From: an uncultured Spartobacteria bacterium
GTDB taxonomy: Bacteria > Verrucomicrobiota > Verrucomicrobiia > Chthoniobacterales > Terrimicrobiaceae
DNA length: 64,000 nt
Direction: 5' to 3'
Assembly: GCA_937919825.1 (NCBI GenBank)
Contig: CALFPA010000050.1
Location: 1 to 64,000, forward strand
In this document: piece by piece, positions 43,471-55,122 of the stretch
Position numbering within the stretch: the first letter of the stretch is position 1
Layout of the letters: each line of letters opens with the position of its first letter
The notes under the pieces: model-generated
Databases searched by the model: none
The model's input: only the letters and a program-made list of their open reading frames with translations
What the model was told of the DNA's origin: nothing
Translations under genes and position numbers: made by a program

Positions 43471-44964
43471 TTACGGTAGCTGGGTGCTGCCCATCAGGAA
43501 GCGATCGACTTCACGGGCGGCGCCGCGGCCTTCGTTGATGGCCCACACGACCAACGATTGTCCACGGCGGCAATCGCCGGCGGCGAAGACTTTCGGGATG
43601 TTCGTGGTGTATTTTTCGTGTTCGGCTTTGGCGTTGCTGCGGGCGTCGCGCTCGAGGCCGAGGGCTTCGAGGAGCGGTTGTTCAGGCCCGAGGAATCCCA
43701 TAGCGAGCAGGACGAGGTCTGCAGGGACAACGCGCAGGCTGCCTTCGACATCCTTCGGCACGAATTGGCCTTGCTCGTTTTTCGCCCACTCGATGTTCAC
43801 GATCTCGATGCCGGTAACTTCGCCGTTCGATCCCGTAACGAAACGCTTGGCGGTGACTTCGTATTTGCGCGGATCCTCACCTTGGACGGCGGCGGCTTCC
43901 TCTTGGCCGTAATCCATCTTGTAAACCTTGGGCCATTCGGGCCAGGGGTTGTTCGCCGCGCGGGCGAGAGGTGGCTTGGGCAGGATTTCGAGTTGGGTCA
44001 CGGATTTGCAGCCGTGGCGGAGCGAGGTGCCGACGCAATCGGTGCCGGTGTCGCCACCGCCAATCACGACCACATTCTTGCCAATCGCATCGATCGGCGG
44101 GCGCACGCCATTCGGCGAGCCGTGAACGCGGAGGAAGCGGGTGTTTTCGGTGAGGAATTCCATCGCGAAATGGACTCCCGAGGACTCGCGGCCGGGGATC
44201 GGAAGATCGCGGGGCTTGGTGGCGCCGGTGCAAAGAACGACGGCGTCAAAATCAGAGACGAGCTTTTCGGCGGGAAGGTTTTTTCCAACCTCGATGCCGG
44301 TTTTGAAAACGATGCCTTCGTCTTCGAGAATTTTCACGCGGCGGTCGACGACCTTTTGCTTGTCGAGCTTCATGTTCGGAATGCCGTATTGGAGCAGGCC
44401 GCCAATGCGGTCGGCGCGTTCGAGGACGGTGACATGATGTCCGGCCTTGTTGAGCTGGGCGGCGCAGGCAAGACCGGCGGGGCCGGAGCCAACGACGGCG
44501 ACTTTGCGGTTCGTGCGAACCTCGGGCGGCTGGGGCACGACCCAACCTTCTTCAAAGCCCTTGTCGATGATCGCAGCTTCGATCGTTTTGATCGCCACAG
44601 GCGGCTCGATGATGCCGAGCGTGCAGGAGCCTTCGCAAGGAGCGGGGCAGACGCGGCCGGTGAACTCGGGGAAGTTGTTCGTCTTGTGCAGGCGGTCGAG
44701 CGCTTCGCGCCAGAGGCCACGGTAGACGAGGTCGTTCCACTCGGGAATGAGGTTGTTGACCGGGCAGCCACTGGCCATGCCGGAGATCATTTTTCCGGTG
44801 TGGCAAAAGGGAATGCCGCAATCCATGCAGCGCGAGCCCTGGATTTTGAGTTTCTCCTCGGGCATGTGCTCGTGGAACTCGTCCCAGTTTTTGAGACGCT
44901 GGCGTGGCGTGATGTCAGTGGCGACCTCGCGGTCGTATTCGATGAATCCGGTTGGTTTTCCCAT
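43471..44964 (-). CDS. gltD: Glutamate synthase, small subunit
   Basis: 497-residue flavoprotein of NADPH-dependent glutamate synthase. It holds two [4Fe-4S] sites near the N-terminus ([34 protein letters not shown]) and two nucleotide-binding loops ([32 protein letters not shown]). It passes electrons to the large subunit. It begins three bases after the gltB stop. Confidence 0.95.
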   Translation of the reverse strand: MGKPTGFIEYDREVATDITPRQRLKNWDEFHEHMPEEKLKIQGSRCMDCGIPFCHTGKMISGMASGCPVNNLIPEWNDLVYRGLWREALDRLHKTNNFPEFTGRVCPAPCEGSCTLGIIEPPVAIKTIEAAIIDKGFEEGWVVPQPPEVRTNRKVAVVGSGPAGLACAAQLNKAGHHVTVLERADRIGGLLQYGIPNMKLDKQKVVDRRVKILEDEGIVFKTGIEVGKNLPAEKLVSDFDAVVLCTGATKPRDLPIPGRESSGVHFAMEFLTENTRFLRVHGSPNGVRPPIDAIGKNVVVIGGGDTGTDCVGTSLRHGCKSVTQLEILPKPPLARAANNPWPEWPKVYKMDYGQEEAAAVQGEDPRKYEVTAKRFVTGSNGEVTGIEIVNIEWAKNEQGQFVPKDVEGSLRVVPADLVLLAMGFLGPEQPLLEALGLERDARSNAKAEHEKYTTNIPKVFAAGDCRRGQSLVVWAINEGRGAAREVDRFLMGSTQLP

Positions 44965-44967
44965 GGC

Positions 44968-47900
44968 TTAGTTTCCTCCCACACGCGAAATATCGCGCGA
45001 ATTGGCTTCGAAAGCAGCATCGATGGCTTCCTCGCTGTCCAGGCCGTCGGCCTTGGCTTGGGCGAGTGCCTGAAGCACGCGTTTATAGTCGTGGGGGATG
45101 ACCTTCACAAATTTCGGCAAAACATTTTTCCAGTCGGCGAGGATGGCCTTGCCGCGCTCGCTGCCGGTGTATTCGACATGGCGCTCGATGAGTTCGCGGA
45201 GTTCCTCGATCTCGGCGGGGTCTTCGAGTTTTTCGAGGGCCACCATCGCCTTGTTGCAACGCTCCGAAGCGAAGTCGCCGGCTTCGTCGAGGATGTAGGC
45301 GATGCCGCCTGACATTCCCGCTGCGAAGTTGCGTCCCGTGTTTCCGAGAACGACCACGCGGCCGCCGGTCATGTATTCACAACCATGGTCGCCGAGACCT
45401 TCGACGACGGTATTCACGCCGGAATTGCGGACGCCAAAACGCTCGCCAGCCATGCCGCGCAGGAAAACCTCGCCGCGGGTGGCGCCGTAGAGGGCGACAT
45501 TGCCGCAAATGATGTTTTCCTCGGCTTTGAAGGTGGAACCTTTCGGCGGATAAAGAACGATGCGGCCGCCGCTGAGGCCCTTGCCGAGGTAGTCGTTCGT
45601 GTCGCCCTCGAGCTCGATCGTCATGCCGTGGGGCATGAACGCGCCGAGACTTTGGCCCGAGCTGCCTTGGAAGTGGAGATGGATCGTATCGGCGGGCAAA
45701 CCGGCGGCGCCATGCTTGCGAGTGACCTCGTTGCCAATGATCGTGCCGACGACGCGGTTGATGTTTTTCACCGGCAGGGTGGCGCGGACTTTCTCGCCGC
45801 GTTCGAGGGCGGGCTTGCAGATATCCATGAGCACCGTCATGTCGAGCGACTTGGCGATGCCGTGATCCTGCTCGAGTTGGCAGTAGCGGCCGACCTCGGG
45901 GCCGACGGGCGGCGAGTAGAGGAGCGGCGAGAGGTCGATGCCACGGGCTTTCCAGTGGTCGACGGCCTTGCGGGCTTCCAGTTTATCGACGCGGCCGACC
46001 ATTTCCTGAACGGTGCGGAAGCCGAGTTCCGCCATGATCTCGCGGAGTTCCTGCGCGATGAAGCGCATGAAGTTCACGGCATGGGCGGGATCGCCGGTGA
46101 AGTTTTTGCGGAGCTCGGGATTCTGCGTGGCCACGCCCACCGGGCAGGTGTTTTTGTGGCAAACGCGCATCATGATGCAACCGAGCGTGACGAGCGGCGC
46201 GGTGGCGAAACCGAATTCCTCGGCGCCGAGGAGCGCGGCGATGGCGACATCGCGGCCTGTCTTGAGCTGACCATCGGTCTCCACTGCGATACGGCTGCGG
46301 AGGTTGTTCAAAACGAGGGTTTGGTGGGTCTCGGCGAGACCGAGTTCCCACGGCATTCCCGCGTGCTTGATGCTCGAGAGCGGCGAGGCACCAGTTCCTC
46401 CGTCGAAACCGCTGATGAGAACCACATCCGCATGGGCCTTGGCAACGCCGGCCGCAATCGTGCCGACGCCGACTTCGGAGACGAGCTTCACCGAAATGCG
46501 TGCGGCGCGGTTGGCGTTTTTGAGGTCGTGGATGAGTTCCGCCAAGTCCTCGATCGAGTAAATGTCATGGTGCGGTGGCGGCGAAATGAGGCCGACGCCG
46601 GGTGTGGTGCCGCGGGTTTTGGCAATCGAAGGATTAACCTTGTTTCCAGGGAGTTCACCGCCCTCGCCAGGCTTCGCACCCTGCGCCATCTTGATTTGGA
46701 TTTCGCGGGCGTTGGTGAGGTAGTGGGAGGTGACGCCGAAGCGGCCGGAGGCGACCTGCTTGATGGCGGAGTTCATCGAGTCGCCGTTTTCCGACCAAGT
46801 GAAACGCTCGGGGTCTTCGCCGCCTTCGCCGGTGTTTGATTTTCCGCCCAGGCGGTTCATCGCGATGGCGAGCGCTTCGTGGGCTTCCTTCGAGATCGAG
46901 CCGTAGCTCATCGCGCCGGTTTTGAAACGACGGACGATTTGTTCCACAGTCTCCACCTCATCGATCGGGACGGGCGTGGTTTTTTTGAACTGAAGCATCC
47001 CGCGCAGGGTGAAGTGGTGTTTCTCCTGCTCATTCACCAGTGCCGAGTATTTCTTAAAAGTCGCGAAGTCAGCGGTGCGGACCGCTTTCTGAAGCGAATG
47101 GATCGTCTCCGGATTGAAAAGATGCTGCTCACCGTCGCTGCGCCACTGGTAGTCGCCGCCGGGGTCGAGCGTGGGGTTGACCACTTCGCCAACCGGGTAG
47201 GCCCGGCGGTGGCGGCGGAAAAGTTCCTCACCGATTTCTTTGAGGCCGATGCCTCCCACGCGGGACGGGGTCCAGCAGAAATACTTGTCCACAACATCAT
47301 GATTGATGCCGACGGCTTCGAAAATCTGGGCGCCGCGGTAGCTCTGGATCGTGGAGATGCCCATCTTGGCCATCGTCTTGACGACGCCCTTCACGGCGGC
47401 CTTGATGAAATTCTTTACCGCTTTTTTGTGGTCCACTCCGGGGAGCATTCCCTGACGGATCATGTCATCGAGCGACTCGAAGGCGAGGTAGGGATTCACC
47501 GCGCTGATGCCGTAGCCCAGCAGGAGAGCGAAGTGGTGGACTTCGCGGGGTTCGCCCGACTCCAGCACGATGCTGGCCTTCGTGCGTGTGCCGGCGCGGA
47601 TGAGGTGGTGGTGCAGGCCCGCCACCGCAAGCAACGCGGGGATCGCCACATGGTCGCGGTCCACGCCGCGATCGCTAAGAATGATGATGTTTTTTCCTTC
47701 GGCGAGCGCCTTGTCGGCATCCGCAAAAAGCGTCTCCATCGCCTTCTCAAGGCCTTCCGAGCCTGCGGAGGAGTCGAAAAGAATCGGGATAGTGACAGGA
47801 CGGAATCCCTCGCGGTCGAGATGCCGGATTTGCTCCAGAGCGGCGTTGTCGATGATCGGCTCGTTGAGCTTGATCATGCGGCAGCTCGCGGGCGTCGGTT

Positions 47901-49575
47901 CGAGGAGGTTGCCCTCGGAGCCAAGCATGGTGGTCGTGGCGGTGACGATTTCCTCGCGGATTGGATCAATCGGCGGGTTCGTGACCTGCGCGAAGAGTTG
48001 CTTGAAATAGCTGTAGAGCAGAACGGGCTTGTCGGAGAGCACCGCCAGCGGAGTGTCGGTGCCCATCGAGCCGATGGGCTGAACGCCGTCGCGGGCCATC
48101 GGGCCGAGGATCACGCGCTGGTCTTCGAAGGTGTAACCGAACGCCTGTTGGCGCTGGAGGATCGTCTCATGGTCTGGCAACCACTCGCGTGGCGGCTTCG
48201 GCAGATCGCTGAGCAGGACATGGTTTTCATCGAGCCACTTCTGGTAGGGATGCTCGCTGATGATTTCGTTTTTGATCTCCTCGTCGGAAATGATGCGACC
48301 CTTCGAGGTATCCACGAGGAACATCCGTCCAGGCTGGATGCGGCCTTTTTGCTCGATCCGCTCGGGTTCGATCGGAAGCACGCCAGCCTCGGAGGCCATG
48401 ATAACGAGGCCATCCTTGGTAACCCAATAACGTGAGGGGCGCAGGCCGTTGCGGTCCAGCGTGGCGCCAATGACCGTGCCATCGGTGAAGGCCACAGAAG
48501 CCGGGCCGTCCCAAGGCTCCATGAGGCAGGAGTGGAATTCGTAGAATGCCCGCTTGTCGGCAGGCATGTTCTCATTCAACTCCCACGGCTCGGGGATCAT
48601 CATCATCACCGCATGCGGCAAGGGGCGGCCGGCCAGCGTGAGGAGCTCGAGGCAGTTGTCGAACATCGCCGAGTCCGAGCCATTGCTGTTGATAACCGGC
48701 AGAATCTTCGCAATATCGGCACCAAGGACCTTGCTGGTGAGTTGGGCCTCGCGGGCGCGCATCCAATTCACATTGCCGCGCAGGGTGTTGATTTCGCCGT
48801 TGTGGGCGATGAAACGGTAAGGGTGCGAACGATCCCAGCTCGGGAAGGTATTCGTCGAGAAACGCGAGTGGACGAGGCCGATCGCGGATTCGAAATCCTC
48901 GGATTTGAGGTCGAGAAAATAGCGGTCCACCTGCTCGGGCATGAGCATGCCTTTGTAGATCATCGTGCGGCTCGAGAGGCTCGGGATATACCAGATCGGA
49001 TCCCCGCCGGCGGTGCGGATGAGGTGATGCGCGCGCTTGCGGATAATGAAAAGCTGGCGCTCGAAATCGAGCACATCGGAGCAGTCGGCTTTGCGCTCGA
49101 GGAACACCTGGCGCATCCGGGGCTCGCTCGCGAGGGCGGTGGCGCCCAGCATCGAGTTGTCCACGGCGAGTTCACGCCATCCCAGAACGGCCAGACCCTG
49201 CTCGGCGGCGATTTTTTCAAAAGTCTCCTGAGCGGCCTTGGCCTCGGACTCCTCGGGCGAAGCGAAAACCACACCCGCGCCGTATTTGCCAAACTCGGGA
49301 AGCGTGATGCCCTGTTCCGCGCAGACGCGGCGGAGAAATTTGTCGGGCATCTGGGTAAGGATGCCGGCTCCGTCGCCGGTGTTATGCTCGGATCCGACCG
49401 CGCCGCGGTGATCAAGGTTCAGCAAAATGGTCAACGCGTCCTTAACAATCGCGTGCGATTTTCGGCCATGGATATCTGCGATGAAGCCGACGCCGCAGGC
49501 GTCATGCTCGAATGCCGGATCGTAAAGGCCCTGCTTGGGTGGCGGGCCGGTGAGGCGCGATTTTTTATTTTCCAT
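44968..49575 (-). CDS. gltB: Glutamate synthase, large subunit
   Basis: 1535-residue protein that transfers the amide of glutamine to 2-oxoglutarate, forming two glutamates. The N-terminal class II amidotransferase has its nucleophile Cys27 in [12 protein letters not shown], after a propeptide that must be removed. Then come the central domain, the FMN-binding synthase domain ([45 protein letters not shown]; the 3Fe-4S cysteines in [15 protein letters not shown]), and the GXGXG C-terminal helix domain ([18 protein letters not shown]). Length is normal. First of two genes with gltD. Confidence 0.96.
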   Translation of the reverse strand: MENKKSRLTGPPPKQGLYDPAFEHDACGVGFIADIHGRKSHAIVKDALTILLNLDHRGAVGSEHNTGDGAGILTQMPDKFLRRVCAEQGITLPEFGKYGAGVVFASPEESEAKAAQETFEKIAAEQGLAVLGWRELAVDNSMLGATALASEPRMRQVFLERKADCSDVLDFERQLFIIRKRAHHLIRTAGGDPIWYIPSLSSRTMIYKGMLMPEQVDRYFLDLKSEDFESAIGLVHSRFSTNTFPSWDRSHPYRFIAHNGEINTLRGNVNWMRAREAQLTSKVLGADIAKILPVINSNGSDSAMFDNCLELLTLAGRPLPHAVMMMIPEPWELNENMPADKRAFYEFHSCLMEPWDGPASVAFTDGTVIGATLDRNGLRPSRYWVTKDGLVIMASEAGVLPIEPERIEQKGRIQPGRMFLVDTSKGRIISDEEIKNEIISEHPYQKWLDENHVLLSDLPKPPREWLPDHETILQRQQAFGYTFEDQRVILGPMARDGVQPIGSMGTDTPLAVLSDKPVLLYSYFKQLFAQVTNPPIDPIREEIVTATTTMLGSEGNLLEPTPASCRMIKLNEPIIDNAALEQIRHLDREGFRPVTIPILFDSSAGSEGLEKAMETLFADADKALAEGKNIIILSDRGVDRDHVAIPALLAVAGLHHHLIRAGTRTKASIVLESGEPREVHHFALLLGYGISAVNPYLAFESLDDMIRQGMLPGVDHKKAVKNFIKAAVKGVVKTMAKMGISTIQSYRGAQIFEAVGINHDVVDKYFCWTPSRVGGIGLKEIGEELFRRHRRAYPVGEVVNPTLDPGGDYQWRSDGEQHLFNPETIHSLQKAVRTADFATFKKYSALVNEQEKHHFTLRGMLQFKKTTPVPIDEVETVEQIVRRFKTGAMSYGSISKEAHEALAIAMNRLGGKSNTGEGGEDPERFTWSENGDSMNSAIKQVASGRFGVTSHYLTNAREIQIKMAQGAKPGEGGELPGNKVNPSIAKTRGTTPGVGLISPPPHHDIYSIEDLAELIHDLKNANRAARISVKLVSEVGVGTIAAGVAKAHADVVLISGFDGGTGASPLSSIKHAGMPWELGLAETHQTLVLNNLRSRIAVETDGQLKTGRDVAIAALLGAEEFGFATAPLVTLGCIMMRVCHKNTCPVGVATQNPELRKNFTGDPAHAVNFMRFIAQELREIMAELGFRTVQEMVGRVDKLEARKAVDHWKARGIDLSPLLYSPPVGPEVGRYCQLEQDHGIAKSLDMTVLMDICKPALERGEKVRATLPVKNINRVVGTIIGNEVTRKHGAAGLPADTIHLHFQGSSGQSLGAFMPHGMTIELEGDTNDYLGKGLSGGRIVLYPPKGSTFKAEENIICGNVALYGATRGEVFLRGMAGERFGVRNSGVNTVVEGLGDHGCEYMTGGRVVVLGNTGRNFAAGMSGGIAYILDEAGDFASERCNKAMVALEKLEDPAEIEELRELIERHVEYTGSERGKAILADWKNVLPKFVKVIPHDYKRVLQALAQAKADGLDSEEAIDAAFEANSRDISRVGGN

Positions 49576-49665
49576 GGTTTCCTTAAGTTAATCCCTTGCC
49601 CGCTCCGCCGAAGGGCGTGTCCAACGGGTCTTCGAAGCAAGCTGGGAAAAATACCCCTCCCCGGC

Positions 49666-49694
49666 AAAATCGCACAATGGTTTTTTGCGATTTT
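49666..49694 (-). terminator. Hairpin after sufU, probable terminator
   Basis: AAAATCGCA (49666-49674) pairs with TGCGATTTT (49686-49694). It lies about 25 bases past the sufU stop on the minus strand and in front of the gltB start region, so it could end the suf transcript. The stem itself is A/T-flanked. Confidence 0.5.
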
Positions 49695-49718
49695 TTGGGG
49701 TTCGGAAAAACAGCGCGG

Positions 49719-50159
49719 TCAACCTTGGGCGACAGCGCCCTCGCGGATGGCGGCGGAGAAGGTTTCCCAAGCCAGCGTCGCGCATTTCACGCGCTGGGGA
49801 AAACGGTGCACGGCTCCGAGCGCGCGCAGGGCGGTGAGGCTTTCGATGGCAGGCGCGACCTCGCCCGTGGAGGCGAGTTTACGAAAGTCTCCCGCCAGCG
49901 CGGTGGCCTCGTGGGTTTTCAAGCCCGTGACGGCACCGGTCATGAGCGACCCCGACGCCGTGCAAATCGCGCACGCGCTCGCCTGGAAACGCACGGCCTC
50001 GAGCTGGTCATCCACGATCCGCAGCTCGACCGAAAGCTCGTCGCCGCAAAGCGCGTTGTGGCCATCGGCGCGATGGGTGGGGTTTTCGAGCGGGCCGTGG
50101 TTGCGCGGGCGCCGCGAGTGCTGGAGCAAAATCTCCTGATAAAGTTCGTCCGTGTTCAT
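49719..50159 (-). CDS. sufU: SufU-type Fe-S/zinc-dependent sulfur acceptor
   Basis: 146-residue protein of the SufU/IscU-like family that receives sulfur from SufS. The conserved cysteines are present: ALCGDELSVEL, ACAICTASGSLM, and VKCATLAWETF. It starts with ATG overlapping the stop of sufS (ATGA). The SufS-SufU pair is the Gram-positive-style arrangement. sufB, sufC and sufD are not in this window. Confidence 0.92.
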   Translation of the reverse strand: MNTDELYQEILLQHSRRPRNHGPLENPTHRADGHNALCGDELSVELRIVDDQLEAVRFQASACAICTASGSLMTGAVTGLKTHEATALAGDFRKLASTGEVAPAIESLTALRALGAVHRFPQRVKCATLAWETFSAAIREGAVAQG

Positions 50160-51370
50160 GGATTGAAAAACCGGATCGCCTCCGCGATGGCATCCACCAA
50201 TCGGTCGGATTCGGCTGGCGTGTTGTAAAAATGGAAGCTCGCCCGCGCAGAAGCCGGGGCGCCGAGCTTTCGCATGAGTGGCTGCGCGCAGTGGTGACCA
50301 GCCCGAATAGCGACTCGGCGGTCGTTGCAAAAAAACGCAAGGTCGTGGGCGTGAACTCCCTCGACGGCGAAAGTGACGAGGTGCGCCCGCTCGCCGCTGG
50401 GCCCGAAAACGCGAACACCGGGGAGAGCGCGGAGCTTTTCGGCGGCGTATTCGGCGAGGGCCGAGGAGTGGGCTGCGATGCTTTCAAGGCCGACGGAATC
50501 GACAAAATCCAGCGCGGCGTGGAGCCCGGCCGACTCGATGATGGCAGGAGTTCCTGCCTCGAAGCGCGCTGGCGGTGGACGGAACTTCGCGCCGGTGAAT
50601 TCCACGCGGTCCACCATCTCGCCGCCGAATTGCCACGGCGGCATCTGCGCGAGGATTTCGTGGCGGCCGTAAAGAACTCCGATTCCCGTCGGGCCGCACA
50701 TTTTGTGGGCCGAGCAGGCGAGGAAATCGCAACCGATCTCCTGCACATCGACAGGGATGTGCGCCGCGCTCTGGGCTGCATCGATCAATGTCGTCACGCC
50801 GTTTTCCCGCGCGAGGAGGCAGAGATCCTTGACCGGATTTTCGACAGCCATGGTGTTCGAGATATGAGTGAAGGCGAAAATCCTCGGGCGCTCGGCAAGC
50901 AAGGTCCGGGCGGCATCGAGGTCGAGGCCCGCGCCGTTTTCCAGCACCGGCACATATTTAATCGTCGCCCCGGTTCGTGCGGCGAGTTGTTGCCAAGGCA
51001 CCATGTTGCTGTGGTGCTCCATCTCGGTCAGCAGGATCGTGTCGCCGGACTTCACATTCTGCCCGCCCCACGCAAAGGCGACGAGGTTCACCGCCTCGGT
51101 CGTTCCGCGTGTAAAGACGATCGATTCCGCCGTGGCCGCATTGAAAAACTTCCGCGCCCGTTCTCTCGAGCCCTCGTAAACTGCCGTCGATCGCTCGCTG
51201 AGTTCATGGATGCCCCGGTGGACATTCGCGTATTCGTGGCCCGCGAACTGCCGCATCCGCTCGATTACTGCGCGCGGCTTTTGGGTGGAAGCACCGTTGT
51301 CGAGATACGCGGCCGGATTGTCTCCATCCAAAAAAGGAAACTCGCGGCGCCACCGCTCCACATCGGCCAT
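50156..51370 (-). CDS. sufS: Cysteine desulfurase, SufS/group II
   Basis: 404-residue PLP enzyme taking sulfur from cysteine for Fe-S clusters. The PLP Lys is in LACSAHKMCGPTGIG and the catalytic Cys in AIRAGHHCAQPLM. LDNGASTQKP and EMEHHSNMVPW are typical for SufS. The ATG at 51370 (MADVERWRRE) is used. The frame is open far upstream through the chrA end, so the true start is not certain. The gene is 70 bases after chrA. Confidence 0.93.
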   Translation of the reverse strand: MADVERWRREFPFLDGDNPAAYLDNGASTQKPRAVIERMRQFAGHEYANVHRGIHELSERSTAVYEGSRERARKFFNAATAESIVFTRGTTEAVNLVAFAWGGQNVKSGDTILLTEMEHHSNMVPWQQLAARTGATIKYVPVLENGAGLDLDAARTLLAERPRIFAFTHISNTMAVENPVKDLCLLARENGVTTLIDAAQSAAHIPVDVQEIGCDFLACSAHKMCGPTGIGVLYGRHEILAQMPPWQFGGEMVDRVEFTGAKFRPPPARFEAGTPAIIESAGLHAALDFVDSVGLESIAAHSSALAEYAAEKLRALPGVRVFGPSGERAHLVTFAVEGVHAHDLAFFCNDRRVAIRAGHHCAQPLMRKLGAPASARASFHFYNTPAESDRLVDAIAEAIRFFNP

Positions 51371-51438
51371 CGAGGCAAGCTTGGAATTTTTTTCGCTCAA
51401 AGCGGCGGCATTCAACACAGGCCGACGCTTCGAAACAA

Positions 51439-52698
51439 TCACCGAACAGGCAGAAAACCCAAAACGCCGCCGAGCCAGCCTGCCAAACCGCAAAGCACAA
51501 TCACCGGCACAAGGGCCGAGTGGAATTTTCTCAGCGTGAAAAACGCCGCCAGCGCCAAAACGCCGACGAACCAATCCATCGACCCTCCGCCCGGCCACAG
51601 GGCGTGCCGCGTGAAATCCACTGCGAGGTTCAGAACCACCCCGACCACGGCAGCCGTGATGCCCGAGAGCGCGCCGGACAACCACGGCAGGGCAGTGAGT
51701 TTTTGAACATGCGGACCGCCAGCGAAAATAAAAAGAAACGACGGCAAAAAGGTCACCCAGGTCGTGAGCACGGCGCAAAGCACTGCGGCGGTGGCAGGCG
51801 AGAGGGTTCCCGGGTTTTGCCAGCCGCCAACGAAGCCGACGAATTGCAGAACCATGATCAACGGCCCGGGCGTCGTCTCTGCGAGCGCGAGGCCGGAAAT
51901 CATCTGCGAGCTGCTCAGCCAGCCGTGGGTTTCGACCGCTTGCTGCGCGACATATGGCAGCACCGCGTAAGCCCCGCCGAAGGTCACCACCGCCGCTTGG
52001 CTAAAAAATAAACCCATCCGCGCGGGCACGCTCTCCCAGCCCAGCCAGGCAGCCACGCCGAGAACCGGAGCCCACCAAAGTGCGAGGCACACTCCCGCCG
52101 TCGCCAAAGTCTCCCGCCAGGGCGTCGAGGGGAGTTTTTCAAAGGAAACGGGAGGGTGCGAGCGGTTCGACAGCCAACCCACCAAACCCGCGACGGCGAG
52201 GATTCCGACAAACGGGGCGTTGAAAATCTGCAGTGCCAAAAAGGACGCCACCGCCAAGCCCCAATGCAGCGAGGACTTCAGCGCCCGCCGACCCAAGCGC
52301 GGCACGGCCTCAAAAACCAGCGCGACGACCGCCGCCGCGAGTCCCCGGAAAACATCGGCGAGCCAAGGCAGATGCCCGCCAGCCATGAAGAGCCAACTCA
52401 GCGCGAGAAGAAGAAACGCGGCCGGCAGCACGAACAGTGCCCCCGCTGCGATGCCGCCTTTCGTGCCGTGGAGACGCCAACCGAGCCAAGTCGCGAGTTG
52501 TTGCGCCTCGGGGCCGGGCAGGAGCATGCAAAAATCCAGCGCCTTCGAAAAATCCCCCTCCGCGATCCAGCGCCGCCGCTCGACGAGTTCGCGATGCATG
52601 ATCGCGATTTGACCAGCGGGCCCTCCAAAGCCAATGCACCCGAGCTTCACCCAAAACCTCGCCGCCTCTCGAAAAGTGGGCTTGGAATCGGTCGGCAT
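51439..52698 (-). CDS. chrA: Chromate transporter (CHR family, long form)
   Basis: 419-residue inner-membrane protein of the CHR family, made of two homologous halves of about six helices each. Each half has its signature: FGGPAGQIAIMHRELVE with LPGPEAQQLATW in the first, and FGGAYAVLPYVAQQAVE with AETTPGPLIMVLQFVGF in the second. It would expel chromate or a related oxyanion. The ATG at 52698 (MPTDSKPTF) is used. It starts 15 bases after the proS stop. Confidence 0.92.
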   Translation of the reverse strand: MPTDSKPTFREAARFWVKLGCIGFGGPAGQIAIMHRELVERRRWIAEGDFSKALDFCMLLPGPEAQQLATWLGWRLHGTKGGIAAGALFVLPAAFLLLALSWLFMAGGHLPWLADVFRGLAAAVVALVFEAVPRLGRRALKSSLHWGLAVASFLALQIFNAPFVGILAVAGLVGWLSNRSHPPVSFEKLPSTPWRETLATAGVCLALWWAPVLGVAAWLGWESVPARMGLFFSQAAVVTFGGAYAVLPYVAQQAVETHGWLSSSQMISGLALAETTPGPLIMVLQFVGFVGGWQNPGTLSPATAAVLCAVLTTWVTFLPSFLFIFAGGPHVQKLTALPWLSGALSGITAAVVGVVLNLAVDFTRHALWPGGGSMDWFVGVLALAAFFTLRKFHSALVPVIVLCGLAGWLGGVLGFLPVR

Positions 52699-52712
52699 CG
52701 CCGGAGTGCGGG

Positions 52713-54233
52713 TCAGTAGGACTTCGCCCAAACGACCCGTTGTTTGCTGGGTTCGCCGCTGAAGGGGCACACGCCGGACTCGGGGTTTTCCTCGAAAGGA
52801 ATACAGCGGATTGTGACCTTCAGGTCGGCTTTGATCTGCTCTTCGACGGCGGCAGAGCCGTTCCAGTGCGTGAGCGCGAAGCCGCCGTGAATCTCGGGCT
52901 TGGCGGGATTTTTTGGAGTGAAGAATTGGTAGAACTCCTCCTTCGAATCGATGCGCTGCATGTGGGCATCGCGGAATTCGGTGGCGCGGTGCAGGAGCGT
53001 AGATTGGATGTCGTCCAGAATCGGCGCCACACGGGCCGGGATTTCGGCGAGAGGGAGGAATTCCTTTTCCTTGTGCGCGCGGTCGCGGCGTGCCACGGCG
53101 GCGGTGCCTTGTGCGAGGTCGCGCGGGCCGATCTCGATGCGGATGGGAACGCCTTTCTTGATATGCTCCCAGGTTTTCACTCCGCCTCCGAGATCGCGGG
53201 TGTCCACCTCGACTCCCAGCGGCGCGCCGTGGAAGGAAATGGCGCGAAGTTCGGCGGCGAGTTTTTCGGCAGCCTCGAGGATGGCGGCTTTCGAGTCCTC
53301 CTTGGGCGTGATCGGAAGGATCACGACATGCGTGGCGGCGATGCGCGGCGGAACGACCAAGCCGTCGTCGTCAGAATGCATCATGATCAGCGTGCCGATG
53401 AGGCGGGTGCTCACGCCCCAGCTCGTCGTCCAGGCGTGCTCGAGTTGTCCGCCACGACCTTGGAATTCGATACCTGCGGCCTTGGAGAAATTCTGCCCGA
53501 GGAAATGCGAGGTTCCGGCTTGGATGGCTTTGCGGTCTTGAACCATCGCCTCGATGCAATAAGTGCGAAGCGCGCCGGGGAAGCGTTCGCTTTCGCTCTT
53601 CTCGCCGGTGAGAACCGGCAACGCCAAAAAGTCCCGCGCGAATGTCTCATAAACGCGCAGCATTTTCATCGTCTCCTCTTCCGCCTCTTCGCGGGTCTCA
53701 TGCGCGGTGTGGCCCTCCTGCCAGAGAAACTCGGCGGTGCGGAGGAACAGGCGCGGACGCATTTCCCAGCGAACAACATTTGCCCATTGGTTGAGCAAAA
53801 TCGGCAGATCGCGCCAGGATTTCACCCAGCGCGCGTAGGCCGCGCCGATGATCGTCTCGGAGGTCGGACGGACCACCAGCGGCTCGGAAAGCTCCCCGGC
53901 GGGCACGAGTTTTCCATCCTTGGCCTCAAGGCGGTGATGGGTGACGACGGCGCATTCCTTCGCGAAGCCCTCCACATGCGCGGCCTCCTTCTCGAGGTAG
54001 CTCAGCGGAATGAAGAGCGGAAAGTAAGCGTTCTTGTGTCCCGTGGCCTTGAACATCCCGTCGAGCACGGCCTGCATCCGCTCCCAGAGCGCGTAGCCGG
54101 TCGGTTTGATGACCATGCAACCGCGCACCTCCGAGTTCTCGGCGAGGTCCGCCGCGCGGATGACCTGTTGATACCACTCGGGAAAATCCTCGTCGCGCCG
54201 GGGCGTGACGGCCGTCTGTTGTTTGTCGCTCAT
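52713..54233 (-). CDS. proS: Prolyl-tRNA synthetase, archaeal/eukaryotic type
   Basis: 506-residue class II enzyme charging tRNA-Pro. It has no bacterial editing insertion and has the C-terminal zinc-type extension (CIPFEENPESGVCPFSGEPSKQRVVWAKSY), with the class II motifs WEMRPRLFLRTAEFLWQEGHTAH and a TSWGVSTRLIG motif 3. Length and layout place it with the archaeal/eukaryotic ProS type seen in some bacteria. Start MSDKQQTAVTPRRDEDF. Confidence 0.94.
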   Translation of the reverse strand: MSDKQQTAVTPRRDEDFPEWYQQVIRAADLAENSEVRGCMVIKPTGYALWERMQAVLDGMFKATGHKNAYFPLFIPLSYLEKEAAHVEGFAKECAVVTHHRLEAKDGKLVPAGELSEPLVVRPTSETIIGAAYARWVKSWRDLPILLNQWANVVRWEMRPRLFLRTAEFLWQEGHTAHETREEAEEETMKMLRVYETFARDFLALPVLTGEKSESERFPGALRTYCIEAMVQDRKAIQAGTSHFLGQNFSKAAGIEFQGRGGQLEHAWTTSWGVSTRLIGTLIMMHSDDDGLVVPPRIAATHVVILPITPKEDSKAAILEAAEKLAAELRAISFHGAPLGVEVDTRDLGGGVKTWEHIKKGVPIRIEIGPRDLAQGTAAVARRDRAHKEKEFLPLAEIPARVAPILDDIQSTLLHRATEFRDAHMQRIDSKEEFYQFFTPKNPAKPEIHGGFALTHWNGSAAVEEQIKADLKVTIRCIPFEENPESGVCPFSGEPSKQRVVWAKSY

Positions 54234-54303
54234 GGGTGCGGAATCATTGCGGGAGTCGCCCGCCGGTAAAGTTCTTTTCTCGGAAAAAACCTGCGTTGTC
54301 GGA

Positions 54304-55122
54304 TCAGGGCACGAAATGTCCGCCGTTGATGCTCGGCCAGCAGCCGCGAAGGGAGGGCGCGTGGATTTTCAGGGAGGGATTCGATCGAATCCAACCGGGC
54401 TCGCCTTTTTCATCCACAAAGGCAACGCCCATTGGCATGTCGGGTTGCTCGTCCGCAAGCTGGGTCAACTCCTCCCGCGCGCTCTCGTGAAAATCCGTCC
54501 ATTCGTTCTTCATCGCGATCGGGTCGAGGTTCCGAGCTTGGATTTCATAAACCGAGACTGGATCAATCCGGGCAAAGCGAACAACCATCATGTAAAGAGA
54601 AAGCGGACTGAAACCGGGATCCTTGCCGCAAGCAGCCCAAAGAATCGCCTCGAGAGGATAGATGCGGCTCAACTCGACGATGTCGATGTAGTCGCGTGTT
54701 TCGGTGCGCGCGGCAAGGGCCAGCGCTTTGTTTATCGCCATGTCGAAAAGATGGAGCCTCCAGCCCAGCACCTCGTCGCGGACAATCGGAAAAAATCGCC
54801 ACGCCGAATCCTGCGCCCAGTCGATTTCCACGGATTCGTCGCCCCTGGAAATCCGGGCTTTCCGGAAGGTGGAAGGATTTTTCCAGCATTCTTCATGGTT
54901 GATAAAATCAACCGTGTAACCAGCGGCACTCAATGCAGACACATCCCGCTCGCTCGAGACCACCAAATCCTCCACGGCCTCATGAAAAAGATCGAAGTCC
55001 TTGGAAAAACGGGCGGACTCGTCGGGCGCGTTCAAGACAATACCTCCCGCAAAATGACTCAAATCCGAGCGGTTGGTAACGATGGTCTCGAGAACCTCTT
55101 TTTGAAAAAGAGTTAAAGGCAT
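54304..55122 (-). CDS. AbiEii/AbiGii-like nucleotidyltransferase
   Basis: 272-residue protein resembling nucleotidyltransferase toxins of type IV (AbiEii) systems. The pattern GGIVLNAPDESARFSKDFDLFH holds the G-G/S...DxD nucleotidyltransferase site, although the usual GGT-A is altered. LFDMAINKALALAARTETRDYIDIVEL fits the following helix in the family (KALAL..R...RD..D). The ATG at 55122 has AGGAG upstream and overlaps the small preceding gene by ten bases. It may be a toxin with that gene as a non-standard partner. Confidence 0.65.
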   Translation of the reverse strand: MPLTLFQKEVLETIVTNRSDLSHFAGGIVLNAPDESARFSKDFDLFHEAVEDLVVSSERDVSALSAAGYTVDFINHEECWKNPSTFRKARISRGDESVEIDWAQDSAWRFFPIVRDEVLGWRLHLFDMAINKALALAARTETRDYIDIVELSRIYPLEAILWAACGKDPGFSPLSLYMMVVRFARIDPVSVYEIQARNLDPIAMKNEWTDFHESAREELTQLADEQPDMPMGVAFVDEKGEPGWIRSNPSLKIHAPSLRGCWPSINGGHFVP